Positions 1-8,902 of a stretch of 64,000 nucleotides of DNA are shown here, one piece after another. How positions within the stretch are numbered: position 1 is the first letter of the stretch; every line of letters begins with the position of its first letter. The DNA comes from Erythrobacter sp. HL-111 (GTDB lineage: Bacteria > Pseudomonadota > Alphaproteobacteria > Sphingomonadales > Sphingomonadaceae): the NCBI RefSeq assembly GCF_900105095.1, contig NZ_LT629743.1:2728001-2792000 (forward strand), read 5' to 3'. Below the pieces are notes generated by a model. It did not search any database and was not told where the DNA came from. It saw only the letters and a program-made list of their open reading frames with translations. A program made the translations under genes and the position numbers.

Positions 1-20
1 TTCCAGGTGGTGAGATCGGG

Positions 21-1535
21 ATGTTGGTTGTGGAGACGGTTGTTCGGATTCGGCGGGAGCACGCGGGCGGGAAGGCGATCAAGGCGATTGCGCGGGATCT
101 GCGGTTGTCGCGCAAGGTGGTGCGCAAGGCGATCCGAGCGCCGGAAGGCGCATTTGATTATCGCCGCACGGTTCAGCCGCTGCCCCGGCTTGGACCGTTT
201 CAGGAGCGGCTCGACGTGCTGCTGACGGAGAACGAGGCCCGGCCCCGGCGCGATCGGCTGCGCATGACCCGGATCCATGATCTGCTTTGCCGTGAGGGGT
301 TCGAAGGTTCTTACGACGCGGTCCGACGTTACGCCCGGCGCTGGACGGAAGCGCGGCGCAAGGATGCGGGTGATGGGGCGCCTGCCTTCATCCCGCTCAT
401 GTTCAAGCCTGGCGAGGCCTACCAGTTCGACTGGAGCCACGAGGATGTGGAGATCGCGGGCAAGCCGATGCGGGTGAAGGTGGCGCAGATGCGGCTGTGC
501 GCGTCGCGCGCGGTCTACGTCAGGGCCTATCCGCGCGAGACGCAGGAGATGGTGTTCGACGCCCATGCGCGGGGCTTTGCCTTCTTCGGCGGCGTGCCCC
601 TGCGCGGCATCTACGATAACATGAAGACCGCGGTTACCACCGTGTTCGTCGGCAAGGAGCGGGTGTTCAACCGCCGCTTTCTGGTCATGGCCGATCATTA
701 CATGGTCGAGCCCACGGCCTGCTCCCCGGCGGCGGGGTGGGAGAAGGGTCAGGTTGAACACCAGGTTCAGACCATCCGAGGCCGCTTCTTCCAGCCTCGC
801 CTGCGCTTTGCCAGCATCGAGGAGCTCAACGGGTGGCTGGAAGCTGAGTGCCTGAGATGGGCCGCAACGCACGCGCATCCCGAGCAGAAGGAGCTGACCG
901 TTGCCGAGGCGCTGGAGCTCGAACGGCCAGCCCTGCAGCCGATGCTGGCACCGTTCGATGGCTTCCATGAGACCGCGCATGCCGTGACCGGCACCTGCCT
1001 GATCAGCTTCGACCGCAACCGCTACTCGGTCATGGCCAAGGCGGCGCGGCGGGCCGTCCAGGTCCGCGCCTATGCCGACCGCATCGTCGTGCGCCTCGGC
1101 GACGAGGTAATCGCAGAGCATGCCCGGCACTTCGGCCGCGACCGGACGATCTATGATCCCTGGCATTACCTGCCCGTTCTGGCCAACAAGCCCGGCGCTC
1201 TGCGGAACGGCGCACCCTTCCAGGGGTGGGACCTGCCACCGGCACTGACGCGGTTGCGGCGCAAGCTGGGCAGCGGTGATGAAGCCGACCGCCGCTTCGT
1301 GCGCGTGCTGGCAGCCATAATGACCGATGGCCTCGAAGCGGTCGAGGCCGCGGTCCGGGAGGCGCTCGATGCCGGCGCCGTCAGCGACGAGGTCATCCTC
1401 AACATCCTGGCCCGATACCGGGACCCGCCATCCGAGCGCCCCCTGGACGTGGTCGTCGATCTCAAGCTCAACCATCCGCCGATCGCGGACTGCGCGCGCT
1501 ACGATACGGTGCGAGGCCTTGATGCAGCGGCATGA
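21..1535 (+). CDS. istA: IS21-family transposase IstA
   Basis: DDE-type transposase of 504 residues that cuts and joins the element ends. The N-terminal 50 or so residues form a helix-turn-helix ([21 protein letters not shown]), followed by an integrase-core (rve) domain. A catalytic Asp is likely in the [10 protein letters not shown] stretch near residue 137, and a Glu in the [10 protein letters not shown] stretch near residue 243. Length is normal for IstA. The start ATG lies 20 bases into the window. The last 14 bases overlap istB, as is usual for translational coupling in this family. The frame is intact, so the protein may be active. Confidence 0.95.
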   Translation: MLVVETVVRIRREHAGGKAIKAIARDLRLSRKVVRKAIRAPEGAFDYRRTVQPLPRLGPFQERLDVLLTENEARPRRDRLRMTRIHDLLCREGFEGSYDAVRRYARRWTEARRKDAGDGAPAFIPLMFKPGEAYQFDWSHEDVEIAGKPMRVKVAQMRLCASRAVYVRAYPRETQEMVFDAHARGFAFFGGVPLRGIYDNMKTAVTTVFVGKERVFNRRFLVMADHYMVEPTACSPAAGWEKGQVEHQVQTIRGRFFQPRLRFASIEELNGWLEAECLRWAATHAHPEQKELTVAEALELERPALQPMLAPFDGFHETAHAVTGTCLISFDRNRYSVMAKAARRAVQVRAYADRIVVRLGDEVIAEHARHFGRDRTIYDPWHYLPVLANKPGALRNGAPFQGWDLPPALTRLRRKLGSGDEADRRFVRVLAAIMTDGLEAVEAAVREALDAGAVSDEVILNILARYRDPPSERPLDVVVDLKLNHPPIADCARYDTVRGLDAAA

Positions 1536-2250
1536 GATGATCGAGGCGATGCGCGCACTCGGCCTCAAGGGCATGGCCGGCGCGTTCGACGAGGCGGTCA
1601 CCACCGGGCTGCAGCGCAAGCGCACGACCCACGAGATCCTGACCGACCTGCTGCGCGCCGAAGCCGCGCATCGTCATGCCGCCTCGATCCGTTACCGCAT
1701 GACCGCAGCCAAGCTGCCTGTAATCAAGGACCTCGACGCCTTCGCGTTCGAGGGCACCCCGATCAACGAAGAGCTGGTGCGCTCCCTGCACGCAGGTTCG
1801 TTCCTGCCCGGTCGCCGCAACATCGTGCTCATCGGCGGCACCGGGACGGGCAAGACCCATCTGGCCACCGCGATCACCGCCAGCGTCGTGCGTGCTGGCG
1901 CTCGCGGGCGCTACTTCAATACGGTCGATCTCGTCACCCGGCTCGAGGAAGAAGCTCGCATCGGCAAGGCTGGCGCCATCGCCGCCCAGCTCGGCAGGCT
2001 CGATCTCGTGGTGCTCGATGAACTGGGCTATCTGCCGTTCGCCCGATCAGGCGGGCAGCTCTTGTTCCATCTGATCAGCAAACTCTACGAGCAGACCTCG
2101 GTGATCATCACCACCAACCTCGCCTTCGGCGAGTGGCCCACCGTCTTCGGCGATCCCAAGATGACCACCGCGCTGCTCGACCGCATCACCCACCATTGCG
2201 ATATCGTCGAGACCGGCAACGACAGCTGGCGCTTCAAAAACCGCAGCTGA
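1522..2250 (+). CDS. istB: IS21-family helper ATPase IstB
   Basis: AAA+ ATPase of 242 residues, related to DnaC, that works with IstA in target choice and transposition. The start chosen is the ATG at 1522 ([15 protein letters not shown]), inside the istA tail. The reading frame stays open further upstream, but that part is the istA overlap region and does not look like IstB. A Walker A motif GGTGTGKTH lies near residue 110 and a Walker [13 protein letters not shown] near residue 160. The C-terminal half has the [21 protein letters not shown] block typical of IstB. The gene is complete. Confidence 0.95.
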   Translation: MQRHEMIEAMRALGLKGMAGAFDEAVTTGLQRKRTTHEILTDLLRAEAAHRHAASIRYRMTAAKLPVIKDLDAFAFEGTPINEELVRSLHAGSFLPGRRNIVLIGGTGTGKTHLATAITASVVRAGARGRYFNTVDLVTRLEEEARIGKAGAIAAQLGRLDLVVLDELGYLPFARSGGQLLFHLISKLYEQTSVIITTNLAFGEWPTVFGDPKMTTALLDRITHHCDIVETGNDSWRFKNRS

Positions 2251-2472
2251 CCCGATCAGAAAACCGACTTCGCGCTGCTGACGCCTCCGGTCGGGCTACG
2301 CCCTCCCTACGCCGCCAGCAGCGCGAAAACCGCGCCCAGCGTCAACCGATCCTCGCAACCGCAGAGGGGTCCCTTTTGCGCGCCGATAGGGGGTCCCGAT
2401 TGAACGCCGATTGACAGTTGGGCGCCTCTCGGCGCGAGCTTGACGCCACTGCTGCGTGCGTGTCGTTGCCCC

Positions 2473-3318
2473 TTAATTCCCGGACAGTTCCTCACTGGTT
2501 GATTGGGTGATGTATTCTCGCGGGGCGAGGTAGCCAAGTGCGCGATGCGGGTGGACGGTGTTGTAGTGGTGGAACCAGCTGGGCAGCTGGTTGATCACGG
2601 CTCTGGCGTTGGGCTTTTCGGCGACGCGGACGTAGTCGCGCTTCATGGTGCGCACGAACGCTTCGGCCATGCCGTTGGACTGCGGGCTTTCGATGGGTGT
2701 CGTGCGCGGCCTGAGGTTGATCTCGCGGGCGAAGCGACGGGTCTCCCTGGCGGTGTAGCAACTGCCGTTATCGGTCAGCCATTCGATGGTAGTAGGGAGC
2801 CTGTTCACGCGGCCGAAGCGGTGCTCGACGGTGGCGGTCATGAGATCGCGCACGTCCTCGGCGGATATGCCTGCGGTGGTGGCAACAAAGCCCATCGCCT
2901 CGCGATCGCAGCAGTCGAGCGAGAAGGCGACCCGCACCTTCTCGCCGTTATCGCAGCCGATCTCGAAGCCGTCGGAGCACCAGCGGGTGTTGCGGGTATC
3001 GACCGCGACCCGCCCATCGTGGCGGCGCTCGTCACCCTTTCCGCTATGGCGCTGGAGCAGCAGGCCATGCACCTTCATCACTCGGTAGACCCGCTTGGCA
3101 TTGGGCGCAGATGGCCCGCCATTGCGCGCCTGCCGCCGCAGGAGCGCATGGATCCGGCGGTAGCCATAGGTCGGCAGTTCGGCGATCAGGGCCTGGATAC
3201 GCGCGACGAGCTCCTCCTCAGGCAGTGGAGGCCGGCCGCGGCGGCGTGCAGGAGCCTTGCGTCTGGCTGACGAGAGATGCTGCCGGGAGACGCCAAGCGC
3301 TCTCGCAACCGCGCTCAC
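2473..3318 (-). CDS. IS3-family transposase OrfB (catalytic part)
   Basis: Integrase-core transposase subunit of 281 residues when read from its own GTG at 3318. It has an N-terminal HTH_21-like region (PTYGYRRIHALLRR) followed by an rve domain with likely acidic residues in WCSDGFEI, LTDNGSCYTA and SPQSNGMAEAFVRT (D, D, E). The GTG overlaps the OrfA stop as GTGA. The frame is also open upstream, so that a -1 shift at a run of seven A residues in OrfA (3356-3362) would give a fused OrfAB, the active transposase form known for this family. No internal damage is seen. Confidence 0.92.
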   Translation of the reverse strand: MSAVARALGVSRQHLSSARRKAPARRRGRPPLPEEELVARIQALIAELPTYGYRRIHALLRRQARNGGPSAPNAKRVYRVMKVHGLLLQRHSGKGDERRHDGRVAVDTRNTRWCSDGFEIGCDNGEKVRVAFSLDCCDREAMGFVATTAGISAEDVRDLMTATVEHRFGRVNRLPTTIEWLTDNGSCYTARETRRFAREINLRPRTTPIESPQSNGMAEAFVRTMKRDYVRVAEKPNARAVINQLPSWFHHYNTVHPHRALGYLAPREYITQSTSEELSGN

Positions 3319-3716
3319 AGGTCGCCCTCCGGCAACGAGAGCGTGCGCAACGCTGTTTTTTTGGGTCCGGCCACGCGCGAGATCGCCTCGCGCAGGATCT
3401 CGTTCTCCATGGTCTTCTTACCGAGCATGCGCTGCAGCTCGCGCACCTGGTTCTCCAGCGCGCGATACTCGCTCGCCGGAACCACCTCGCCGCCAGCGCG
3501 GGTGGCGGACAGGGCGCCGCTTGCCGCCTGCCGGCGCCAGCCAAAAAGCTGGTTCGGCGCGACCCCGTGCATGCGCGCCACAAGCGACACGCTGTTGCCG
3601 GGCAGGAAGGTCTCTTCGACCATGCGGAGCTTCTCTTCCGGGGTCCAGCGCCTACGGCGCTGAACCCCTCCGAGAACCTCCGCATGCACATAGTTCCTGG
3701 GATTACTGTCGGTCAT
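3315..3716 (-). CDS. IS3-family transposase OrfA (DNA-binding part)
   Basis: A protein of about 133 residues with a helix-turn-helix (RRWTPEEKLRMVEETFLPG then SVSLVARMHGVAPNQLFGWRR) and a C-terminal leucine-rich coiled segment (YRALENQVRELQRMLGKKTMENEIL), the usual OrfA plan for end recognition and dimer formation. The ATG at 3716 is preferred; a GTG three codons upstream is also possible. The sequence CCC AAA AAA ACA near the 3' end is a likely -1 slippage site leading into OrfB. Confidence 0.9.
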   Translation of the reverse strand: MTDSNPRNYVHAEVLGGVQRRRRWTPEEKLRMVEETFLPGNSVSLVARMHGVAPNQLFGWRRQAASGALSATRAGGEVVPASEYRALENQVRELQRMLGKKTMENEILREAISRVAGPKKTALRTLSLPEGDL

Positions 3717-3891
3717 ATGCCTCACTCTTACATAAGTGTGAGGTCCTGTCCGGTCATTTTGGGGGCCGCTTCAGTGCGGCGGCGTAGAGCGGGCGTGCGG
3801 CACCGCTGGCGTCTGTTTCACCGCGCTGTGATCGATGGGCTTTTCTGGTTGAAGGACTTGGCTCGGGGTTTCTGCGGCACTGCCGCGCCCG

Positions 3892-5262
3892 CTACGTCGG
3901 CGCAGGCTTGAGCGCGAGAACGATGGCACGCATCAGATCGGCATCGGGGCACGCAGAGGCGAACGCTACGCGGATTCGGGTGGCGCTTTCCATGACGCGG
4001 GCAGCAACCTTGAGCAGCCGCAGGCGCAGGGTCGTAAACTCGGCTTTTGCCAGAGCGGTGGTCTTTGGGATCGCCTGCTGAACGCGCCACAGCAGCCAGT
4101 AGGCAGCGGTGTGCAGGATCAGGCGCATCTGGTTGGCGTTCGCCGACCGGCACGAGGTGCGGTCACTGGCCAGCTGGGTCTTGTGCAGCTTGATCAAGTT
4201 CTCGGCCTGCCCGCGCGCACAGTAGAGCGTGTCATAGATGTATTCAGCCGAGCCTTGGGTTAGCGATGTGACGACATAGCGGATATCCATGCCCAGCGTG
4301 CTGGCCTCGATCCTGGCGACGACGCGGCGCTGGCGGTTCCAGCTCTTCGCGCCGTAGCGGGTCTCGGCATAGCTGCGCAGCACCGGGTGCTGGCCCTCGG
4401 CGCGGCGGACCGCACAGGCATCGGCGGCAGTGACGATGACGGGATCGGCGCGCAGCGCGGCGTTGGTCGGCAGGCCGAACACATAATCGACGTCGGCAGC
4501 CTCGCAGAACGCCATGACCTCAGGGCGCCCATAATGCCCGTCGCCTCGGATGGTGATGTGGGTATCGGGCCAGTGGCGGCGAAGATGACGCACCAGGCGG
4601 CGGATATGGCCCGCCGCTTCCTTGCCCGAAGGCGTCTTGCCCGTGCGCAGCAGCACCGCCACCGGCCGGCCCGTTGCCGTGTCGTAGACATGGATCGGCA
4701 GGAAGCAGCGCTCCCCATGATGTCCGTTCCAGAAGGAGAGTTGCTGATAGCCGTGCACGACGTCGCAGGTGTCATCGATATCCAGCGTCACCGCCGCCGG
4801 CGGAGTGGGGTAGCTGGCGCAGTAGATGTCGATCATGATCCCCAGCATCTTTGCCAGCTCGCGCGTGCTCGGCGCATTCTCCCAGCGGCTCATCGTCGGT
4901 TGGCTGGCCAACCCCGCACCCGATCCCGGCAGCTTGCCCAGCGCAAGGCGGAAGCCCGGATCATCGCGCAGAGCGTCGAGATCATCGGCATCCTCATAGC
5001 CGCAGGCGATCGCGAACATCCGCGCGCGCAGGATATCTTCAAGCCGATGAACCACCCGAGCAGGATCGCGCGGATCGGCAATACACGCCGCAAGCCGCTG
5101 GCAGAGCCCCATCATGCGCTCGGCCTGAGCCAGCACCAGCACCCCGCCATCCGAGGTCAGCCTGCCGCCGTCAAACGCAGCTGTGACCTTCTTGCCGCGC
5201 ACTGCTGGAAACGAAAATACGGACGCGCTATCATCGCATCCGGCGGGTGTGGTCTGTGGCAT
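3892..5262 (-). CDS. IS1380-family transposase, copy 1
   Basis: DDE transposase of 456 residues (Tnp_1 group, IS1380 type). The N-terminus MPQTTPAGCDD is followed by a conserved N-terminal block (FDGGRLTSDGGVLVLAQAERMM), a candidate acidic motif LDIDDTCDVVHG near residue 166 and ITIRGDGHYGRPEV near residue 240, with GQAENLIKLHK further on. The frame is complete. It differs from copies 3 and 4 in a central cluster (for example RAEGQHPVLRS for RAECQLPVLRS, AADVDYVFG for AAHVDYVFG and VAVLLRTG for VAMLLRTG), matching the divergent DNA block at 4381-4656. Confidence 0.93.
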   Translation of the reverse strand: MPQTTPAGCDDSASVFSFPAVRGKKVTAAFDGGRLTSDGGVLVLAQAERMMGLCQRLAACIADPRDPARVVHRLEDILRARMFAIACGYEDADDLDALRDDPGFRLALGKLPGSGAGLASQPTMSRWENAPSTRELAKMLGIMIDIYCASYPTPPAAVTLDIDDTCDVVHGYQQLSFWNGHHGERCFLPIHVYDTATGRPVAVLLRTGKTPSGKEAAGHIRRLVRHLRRHWPDTHITIRGDGHYGRPEVMAFCEAADVDYVFGLPTNAALRADPVIVTAADACAVRRAEGQHPVLRSYAETRYGAKSWNRQRRVVARIEASTLGMDIRYVVTSLTQGSAEYIYDTLYCARGQAENLIKLHKTQLASDRTSCRSANANQMRLILHTAAYWLLWRVQQAIPKTTALAKAEFTTLRLRLLKVAARVMESATRIRVAFASACPDADLMRAIVLALKPAPT

Positions 5263-5404
5263 ATTTTGCCCCGTTGCAGGTCTGGCTTAAGCAACCACAT
5301 TCCTACAACAATGCAAATGCTTACGCCACTCCCGCCAACCCGTCAGACCACCGCCGGTGAATAATCCGGGCTAAAGTCGATCAGCCACTCGAAGGAGGAA
5401 AGTC

Positions 5405-6628
5405 ATGAAGACTAGGCGGCGCACCATCCCCGAAAATCGCGGGAATATGGGTGAGGCCGGGTTGCCCTCGGAGGATAAAAAGCTTCGAGGCCGGAAGCAC
5501 TGGGCACCTGCCGGTGGAACCGGCGGGTTGTCGCGCCGCGCCGCAATGGCTGGGCTCGGGATTGCCCTGGCGACCGGAATTTCGGCCTGCGGCGCGTCCG
5601 GCGGTGCTTCCGCTCAGGAGCGGCTGCGTGACCGGATCCGGCGACGCGTCGCCGAGCGGCGCGGAATTGTGCTGCCGGAGCCCCCCAACGATCTGCCCAG
5701 GCAATCCGTGGCCGATCCGCGTGCGGTCGAGGGACGGTTCGCCGTCATCGAACGCGACGGTGTCTGGACCGATCCTGCGCGTGGCGGCCGGGCTGTGCCG
5801 TGGCGCGCTTTCCTTCCGAACAGGCCTGGTCGGGCGCCCGTGGCGCTGTATTCCCACGGTGCGGGCGGAACCCGCGACAGCGGGCGGCAATATGGGACGC
5901 ATCTGGCCAGCCACGGCATCGCATCCGTGCATCTGCAGCATCCTGGAAGCGACCGGGCCGCTTTCCAGGATAATCTGCGGCAGGTCGGGCGAGCCATTCG
6001 CGACCCGCGCTTGGCTGCGCCGCGCTTCGGGGACATCGGTTTTGCAGTCGCGCAACTGCAAACCTCACGATCGGAGATCTCTGACGGAATCAATGCACGG
6101 CAGCTGGCGGTTTATGGGCACTCTTTCGGCGCGATCACCACGCTGATAGCGGCGGGTCAGCGGGTGGAGGGTTTCGACCGTAGCTTCGCTTTGCCGTCTC
6201 TGAAAGCCGCCGTTGCGCTAAGCCCTTCGCCGCCGCGAGAGCATTATGGCGACGTAGAGAGCGCATTCGCAGACATGCTTGCGCCGATTCTGCACATCAC
6301 CGGCTCGCAAGACGATGCGCCGAACGGCGATTTCGACGCGGCGGCCCGGCAGGTTCCGTTTCGGGAGATCAATGACGTCGACCAATATTTCCTCAGCCTG
6401 CATGGCGCCAACCACTTTACCTTCAGCGGTGATCCCAATCCGCAATTCAGGGGAAGAAGCCTCGCCTATCCCGGCCTTGGTCGCCATCACGGCCTTATCA
6501 AGGCGTCGATGCTGGCCTTTTTTCAATGGACGCTTGAGGGCGATCTCGGGGCGAGAACGTTCCTTGACGATGAACTTGAAAGCTTCCTCATAAAAGAGGA
6601 CGTATTTTTATCAAAATCCGCGGCGTAA
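5405..6628 (+). CDS. Tat-exported alpha/beta-hydrolase lipoprotein
   Basis: Predicted hydrolase of 407 residues of the dienelactone-hydrolase/PAF-acetylhydrolase type (COG4188-like). The nucleophile elbow GHSFG lies near residue 240, an oxyanion-type SHGAGG near residue 150, and a candidate catalytic His in LHGANHFTF near residue 335. Residues 43-62 (SRRAAMAGLGIALATGISAC) look like a twin-arginine signal ending in a lipobox with Cys62, so an envelope location is inferred. The stretch before the signal is unusually long; a later start such as Met15 is possible, but a strong GGAGGAA site precedes the ATG at 5405. The gene begins only 35 bp from the end of IS1380 copy 1, so its native upstream region is probably lost. 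Substrate unknown. Confidence 0.8.
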   Translation: MKTRRRTIPENRGNMGEAGLPSEDKKLRGRKHWAPAGGTGGLSRRAAMAGLGIALATGISACGASGGASAQERLRDRIRRRVAERRGIVLPEPPNDLPRQSVADPRAVEGRFAVIERDGVWTDPARGGRAVPWRAFLPNRPGRAPVALYSHGAGGTRDSGRQYGTHLASHGIASVHLQHPGSDRAAFQDNLRQVGRAIRDPRLAAPRFGDIGFAVAQLQTSRSEISDGINARQLAVYGHSFGAITTLIAAGQRVEGFDRSFALPSLKAAVALSPSPPREHYGDVESAFADMLAPILHITGSQDDAPNGDFDAAARQVPFREINDVDQYFLSLHGANHFTFSGDPNPQFRGRSLAYPGLGRHHGLIKASMLAFFQWTLEGDLGARTFLDDELESFLIKEDVFLSKSAA

Positions 6629-6654
6629 AAGTCAAATAACAGACGCGGCCCAAC

Positions 6655-7143
6655 ATGACCATTCCCTGGGAATTCGTCTCGATCTTTTTGCTCCGATTGG
6701 GGCTGGTGGCTCTGTTCGTGCCTTTCAGCGTTTATTATATGCTGCGCGACTTCCGAGGCGCGGCGCGACATGCAGCCTCGGCAGGGGTCGGCCGAAGCGT
6801 CGCCCAGTGGATGATCCTGGCAGCGATCCTTCTCAAGCTCGTCGCAACGCTCGGCGTGCTGACCGGTGTAGCCGATCGCCTGTGCTTTCTCTTGCTCGCT
6901 ACCTTCTGTGTCGGAACGGCGCTTATGTACAAGCGGTTCTGGACTGGTGACGGCGTAGCGTTCGCCTCAGAGAACGCCAATCTACCGATATTCTGGGACT
7001 TCCTGAAAAACATCTCACTCGCCGCCGCCTTTATCCTTATCGGCTTCGGTTCCGGCGCTGAGAGTTTCCGACAGGGGCTCGAGGAATTTATTCAATCTCC
7101 CTTTGCATCAAGCAGGCCCTATGGTGGCGGGATCTTGCGATGA
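6655..7143 (+). CDS. DoxX-family membrane protein
   Basis: A 162-residue inner-membrane protein with four hydrophobic segments, at about residues 7-28, 48-68, 73-92 and 115-135. It has the DoxX-type layout of a short N-terminal helix, a charged YMLRDFRGAARH loop, and an FWDFLKNISLAAAFILI segment near the end. DoxX proteins are linked to quinone or thiol redox steps, but the role here is unknown. It follows the Tat hydrolase by 26 bp on the same strand, so co-transcription is likely. Its stop overlaps (ATGA) a 24-codon frame that soon ends. IS1380 copy 2 starts about 100 bp downstream. Confidence 0.7.
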   Translation: MTIPWEFVSIFLLRLGLVALFVPFSVYYMLRDFRGAARHAASAGVGRSVAQWMILAAILLKLVATLGVLTGVADRLCFLLLATFCVGTALMYKRFWTGDGVAFASENANLPIFWDFLKNISLAAAFILIGFGSGAESFRQGLEEFIQSPFASSRPYGGGILR

Positions 7144-7244
7144 CCGGCAAGACGCCCTTCCTTTGTTCCACCTGCTGGCGAGCAGACGAGCGCACTCGCG
7201 CGGGCCGGGAGTGAAACGGGATGCATCGGTATCAGGACATCTAG

Positions 7245-8902
7245 CCTCTCTTATTCACGGCGATGCGGTTGGGCGCCTCTCGGCGCGAGCTTGACGCCAC
7301 TGCTGCGTGCGGCGGCGTAGAGCGGGCGTGCGGCACCGCTGGCGTCTGTTTCACCGCGCTGTGATCGATGGGCTTTTCTGGTTGAAGGACTTGGCTCGGG
7401 GTTTCTGCGGCACTGCCGCGCCCGCTACGTCGGCGCAGGCTTGAGCGCGAGAACGATGGCACGCATCAGATCGGCATCGGGGCACGCAGAGGCGAACGCT
7501 ACGCGGATTCGGGTGGCGCTTTCCATGACGCGGGCAGCAACCTTGAGCAGCCGCAGGCGCAGGGTCGTAAACTCGGCTTTTGCCAGAGCGGTGGTCTTTG
7601 GGATCGCCTGCTGAACGCGCCACAGCAGCCAGTAGGCAGCGGTGTGCAGGATCAGGCGCATCTGGTTGGCGTTCGCCGACCGGCACGAGGTGCGGTCACT
7701 GGCCAGCTGGGTCTTGTGCAGCTTGATCAGGTTCTCGGCCTGCCCGCGCGCACAGTAGAGCGTGTCATAGATGTATTCAGCCGAGCCTTGGGTTAGCGAT
7801 GTGACGACATAGCGGATATCCATGCCCAGCGTGCTGGCCTCGATCCTGGCGACGACGCGGCGCTGGCGGTTCCAGCTCTTCGCGCCGTAGCGGGTCTCGG
7901 CATAGCTGCGCAGGACCGGGAGTTGGCACTCGGCGCGGCGGACCGCGCAGGCATCGGCGGCAGTGACGATAACCGGATCAGCGCGCAGCGCGGCGTTGGT
8001 CGGCAGACGAACACGTAATCGACATGGGCCGCCTCGCAGAAGGCCATGACCTCGGGCCGTCCATAATGCCCGTCACCGCGGATGGTGATGTGGGTATCAG
8101 GCCAGTGGCGGCGAAGATGGCGCACCAGACGCCGGATATGCCCTGCCGCCTCCTTGCCAGAAGGCGTCTTGCCCGTGCGCAGCAGCATCGCCACCGGCCG
8201 GCCCGTTGCCGTGTCGTAGACATGGATCGGCAGGAAGCAGCGCTCCCCATGATGTCCGTTCCAGAAGGAGAGTTGCTGATAGCCGTGCACGACGTCGCAG
8301 GTGTCATCGATATCCAGCGTCACCGCCGCCGGCGGAGTGGGGTAGCTGGCGCAGTAGATGTCGATCATGATCCCCAGCATCTTTGCCAGCTCGCGCGTGC
8401 TCGGCGCATTCTCCCAGCGGCTCATCGTCGGTTGGCTGGCCAACCCCGCACCCGATCCCGGCAGCTTGCCCAGCGCAAGGCGGAAGCCCGGATCATCGCG
8501 CAGAGCGTCGAGATCATCGGCATCCTCATAGCCGCAGGCGATCGCGAACATCCGCGCGCGCAGGATATCTTCAAGCCGATGAACCACCCGAGCAGGATCG
8601 CGCGGATCGGCAATACACGCCGCAAGCCGCTGGCAGAGCCCCATCATGCGCTCGGCCTGAGCCAGCACCAGGACCCCGCCATCCGAGGTCAGCCTGCCGC
8701 CGTCAAACGCAGCTGTGACCTTCTTGCCGCGCACTGCTGGAAACGAAAATACGGACGCGCTATCATCGCATCCGGCGGGTGTGGTCTGTGGCATATTTTG
8801 CCCCGTTGCAGGTCTGGCTTAAGCAACCACATTCCTACAACAATGCAAATGCTTACGCCACTCCCGCCAACCCGTCAGACCACCGCCGGTGAATAATCCG
8901 GG
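7245..8902 (-). mobile_element. IS1380-family element, copy 2
   Basis: Full-length element of 1658 bp. The left end is CCTCTCTTATTCACGGCG and the right end, on the minus strand, is CCCGGATTATTCACCGG; the shared TTATTCAC core marks the terminal inverted repeats. The flanking tetranucleotides are CTAG on the left (7241-7244) and ATAA on the right (8903-8906). They do not match, so this copy does not have the flanks of a simple insertion. One base is missing in the transposase near 8008 compared with copies 3 and 4, giving 1658 rather than 1659 bp. Confidence 0.92.
7425..8794 (-). pseudogene. IS1380-family transposase, copy 2, frameshifted
   Basis: The same transposase as the intact 456-residue copies, but a single C is missing near 8008 (the plus strand reads CAGACGAAC where intact copies read CAGACCGAAC). 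The frame breaks at about residue 262, just after the HVDYVF segment, so the first part (from 8794) runs into a foreign tail and the C-terminal part (GMDIRYVVTSLTQG onward) is left in another frame. The element could move only if transposase is supplied by another copy. Confidence 0.9.

Larger units (their letters stand above)
1..2416 (+). mobile_element. IS21-family insertion sequence, left end outside the window
   Basis: The element holds istA and istB in the usual overlapping order. Its right end carries two tandem copies of a terminal repeat typical of IS21 elements: one at about 2365-2388 and one at 2390-2412, both reading GGGGTCCC..TTG...CGCCGAT, followed by the end TTGACA at 2411-2416. 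The sequence that starts at 2417 matches IS1380 DNA from base 24 of the intact copies onward, so IS21 sits in the left end of IS1380 copy 1. The left terminus, the first 23 bases of that IS1380 copy and the IS21 target duplication all lie before base 1 and cannot be seen. Confidence 0.88.
2461..3773 (-). mobile_element. IS3-family (IS2-group-like) element inserted in IS1380 copy 1
   Basis: A 1313-bp element bounded by a direct repeat GTGCG (2456-2460 and 3774-3778), which is the duplicated target. The ends are imperfect inverted repeats: TGTCGTTGCCCC at the left, and TGAAGCGGCCCCC read inward from the right, with CCGGACAG conserved further in on both sides. It encodes OrfA and OrfB on the minus strand. 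The 5-bp duplication and the OrfA/OrfB layout fit the IS3 family; the IS2 group is inferred from the style of OrfA. Removing the element and one GTGCG restores the sequence found in intact IS1380 copies. Confidence 0.9.
2417..5370 (-). mobile_element. IS1380-family element, copy 1, interrupted by an IS3-family element
   Basis: Bases 2417-2460 match intact IS1380 copies from their 24th base; the element resumes at 3774 after the IS3-family insert and ends at 5370 with the right terminal repeat (CCCGGATTATTCACCGG read on the minus strand). The flank at 5371-5374 is CTAA. The first 23 bases are missing, presumably displaced by IS21. The transposase frame itself is intact. Within 4381-4656 this copy differs from the other three at about 28 positions, whereas elsewhere the copies differ at only a few scattered bases. 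Confidence 0.88.

Noticed and set aside
2503..3270. Long plus-strand frame opposite the IS3-family OrfB, and similar long frames opposite the IS1380 transposases, hisC, htrA and hflK
   Set aside because: These are antisense shadows caused by high G+C at third codon positions; their translations lack known domains.
7140..7214. A 24-codon frame that overlaps the DoxX stop (CSTCW motif)
   Set aside because: It could be the start of a metal-binding small protein, but it ends after 24 codons and the next DNA is the IS flank, so nothing firm can be said.
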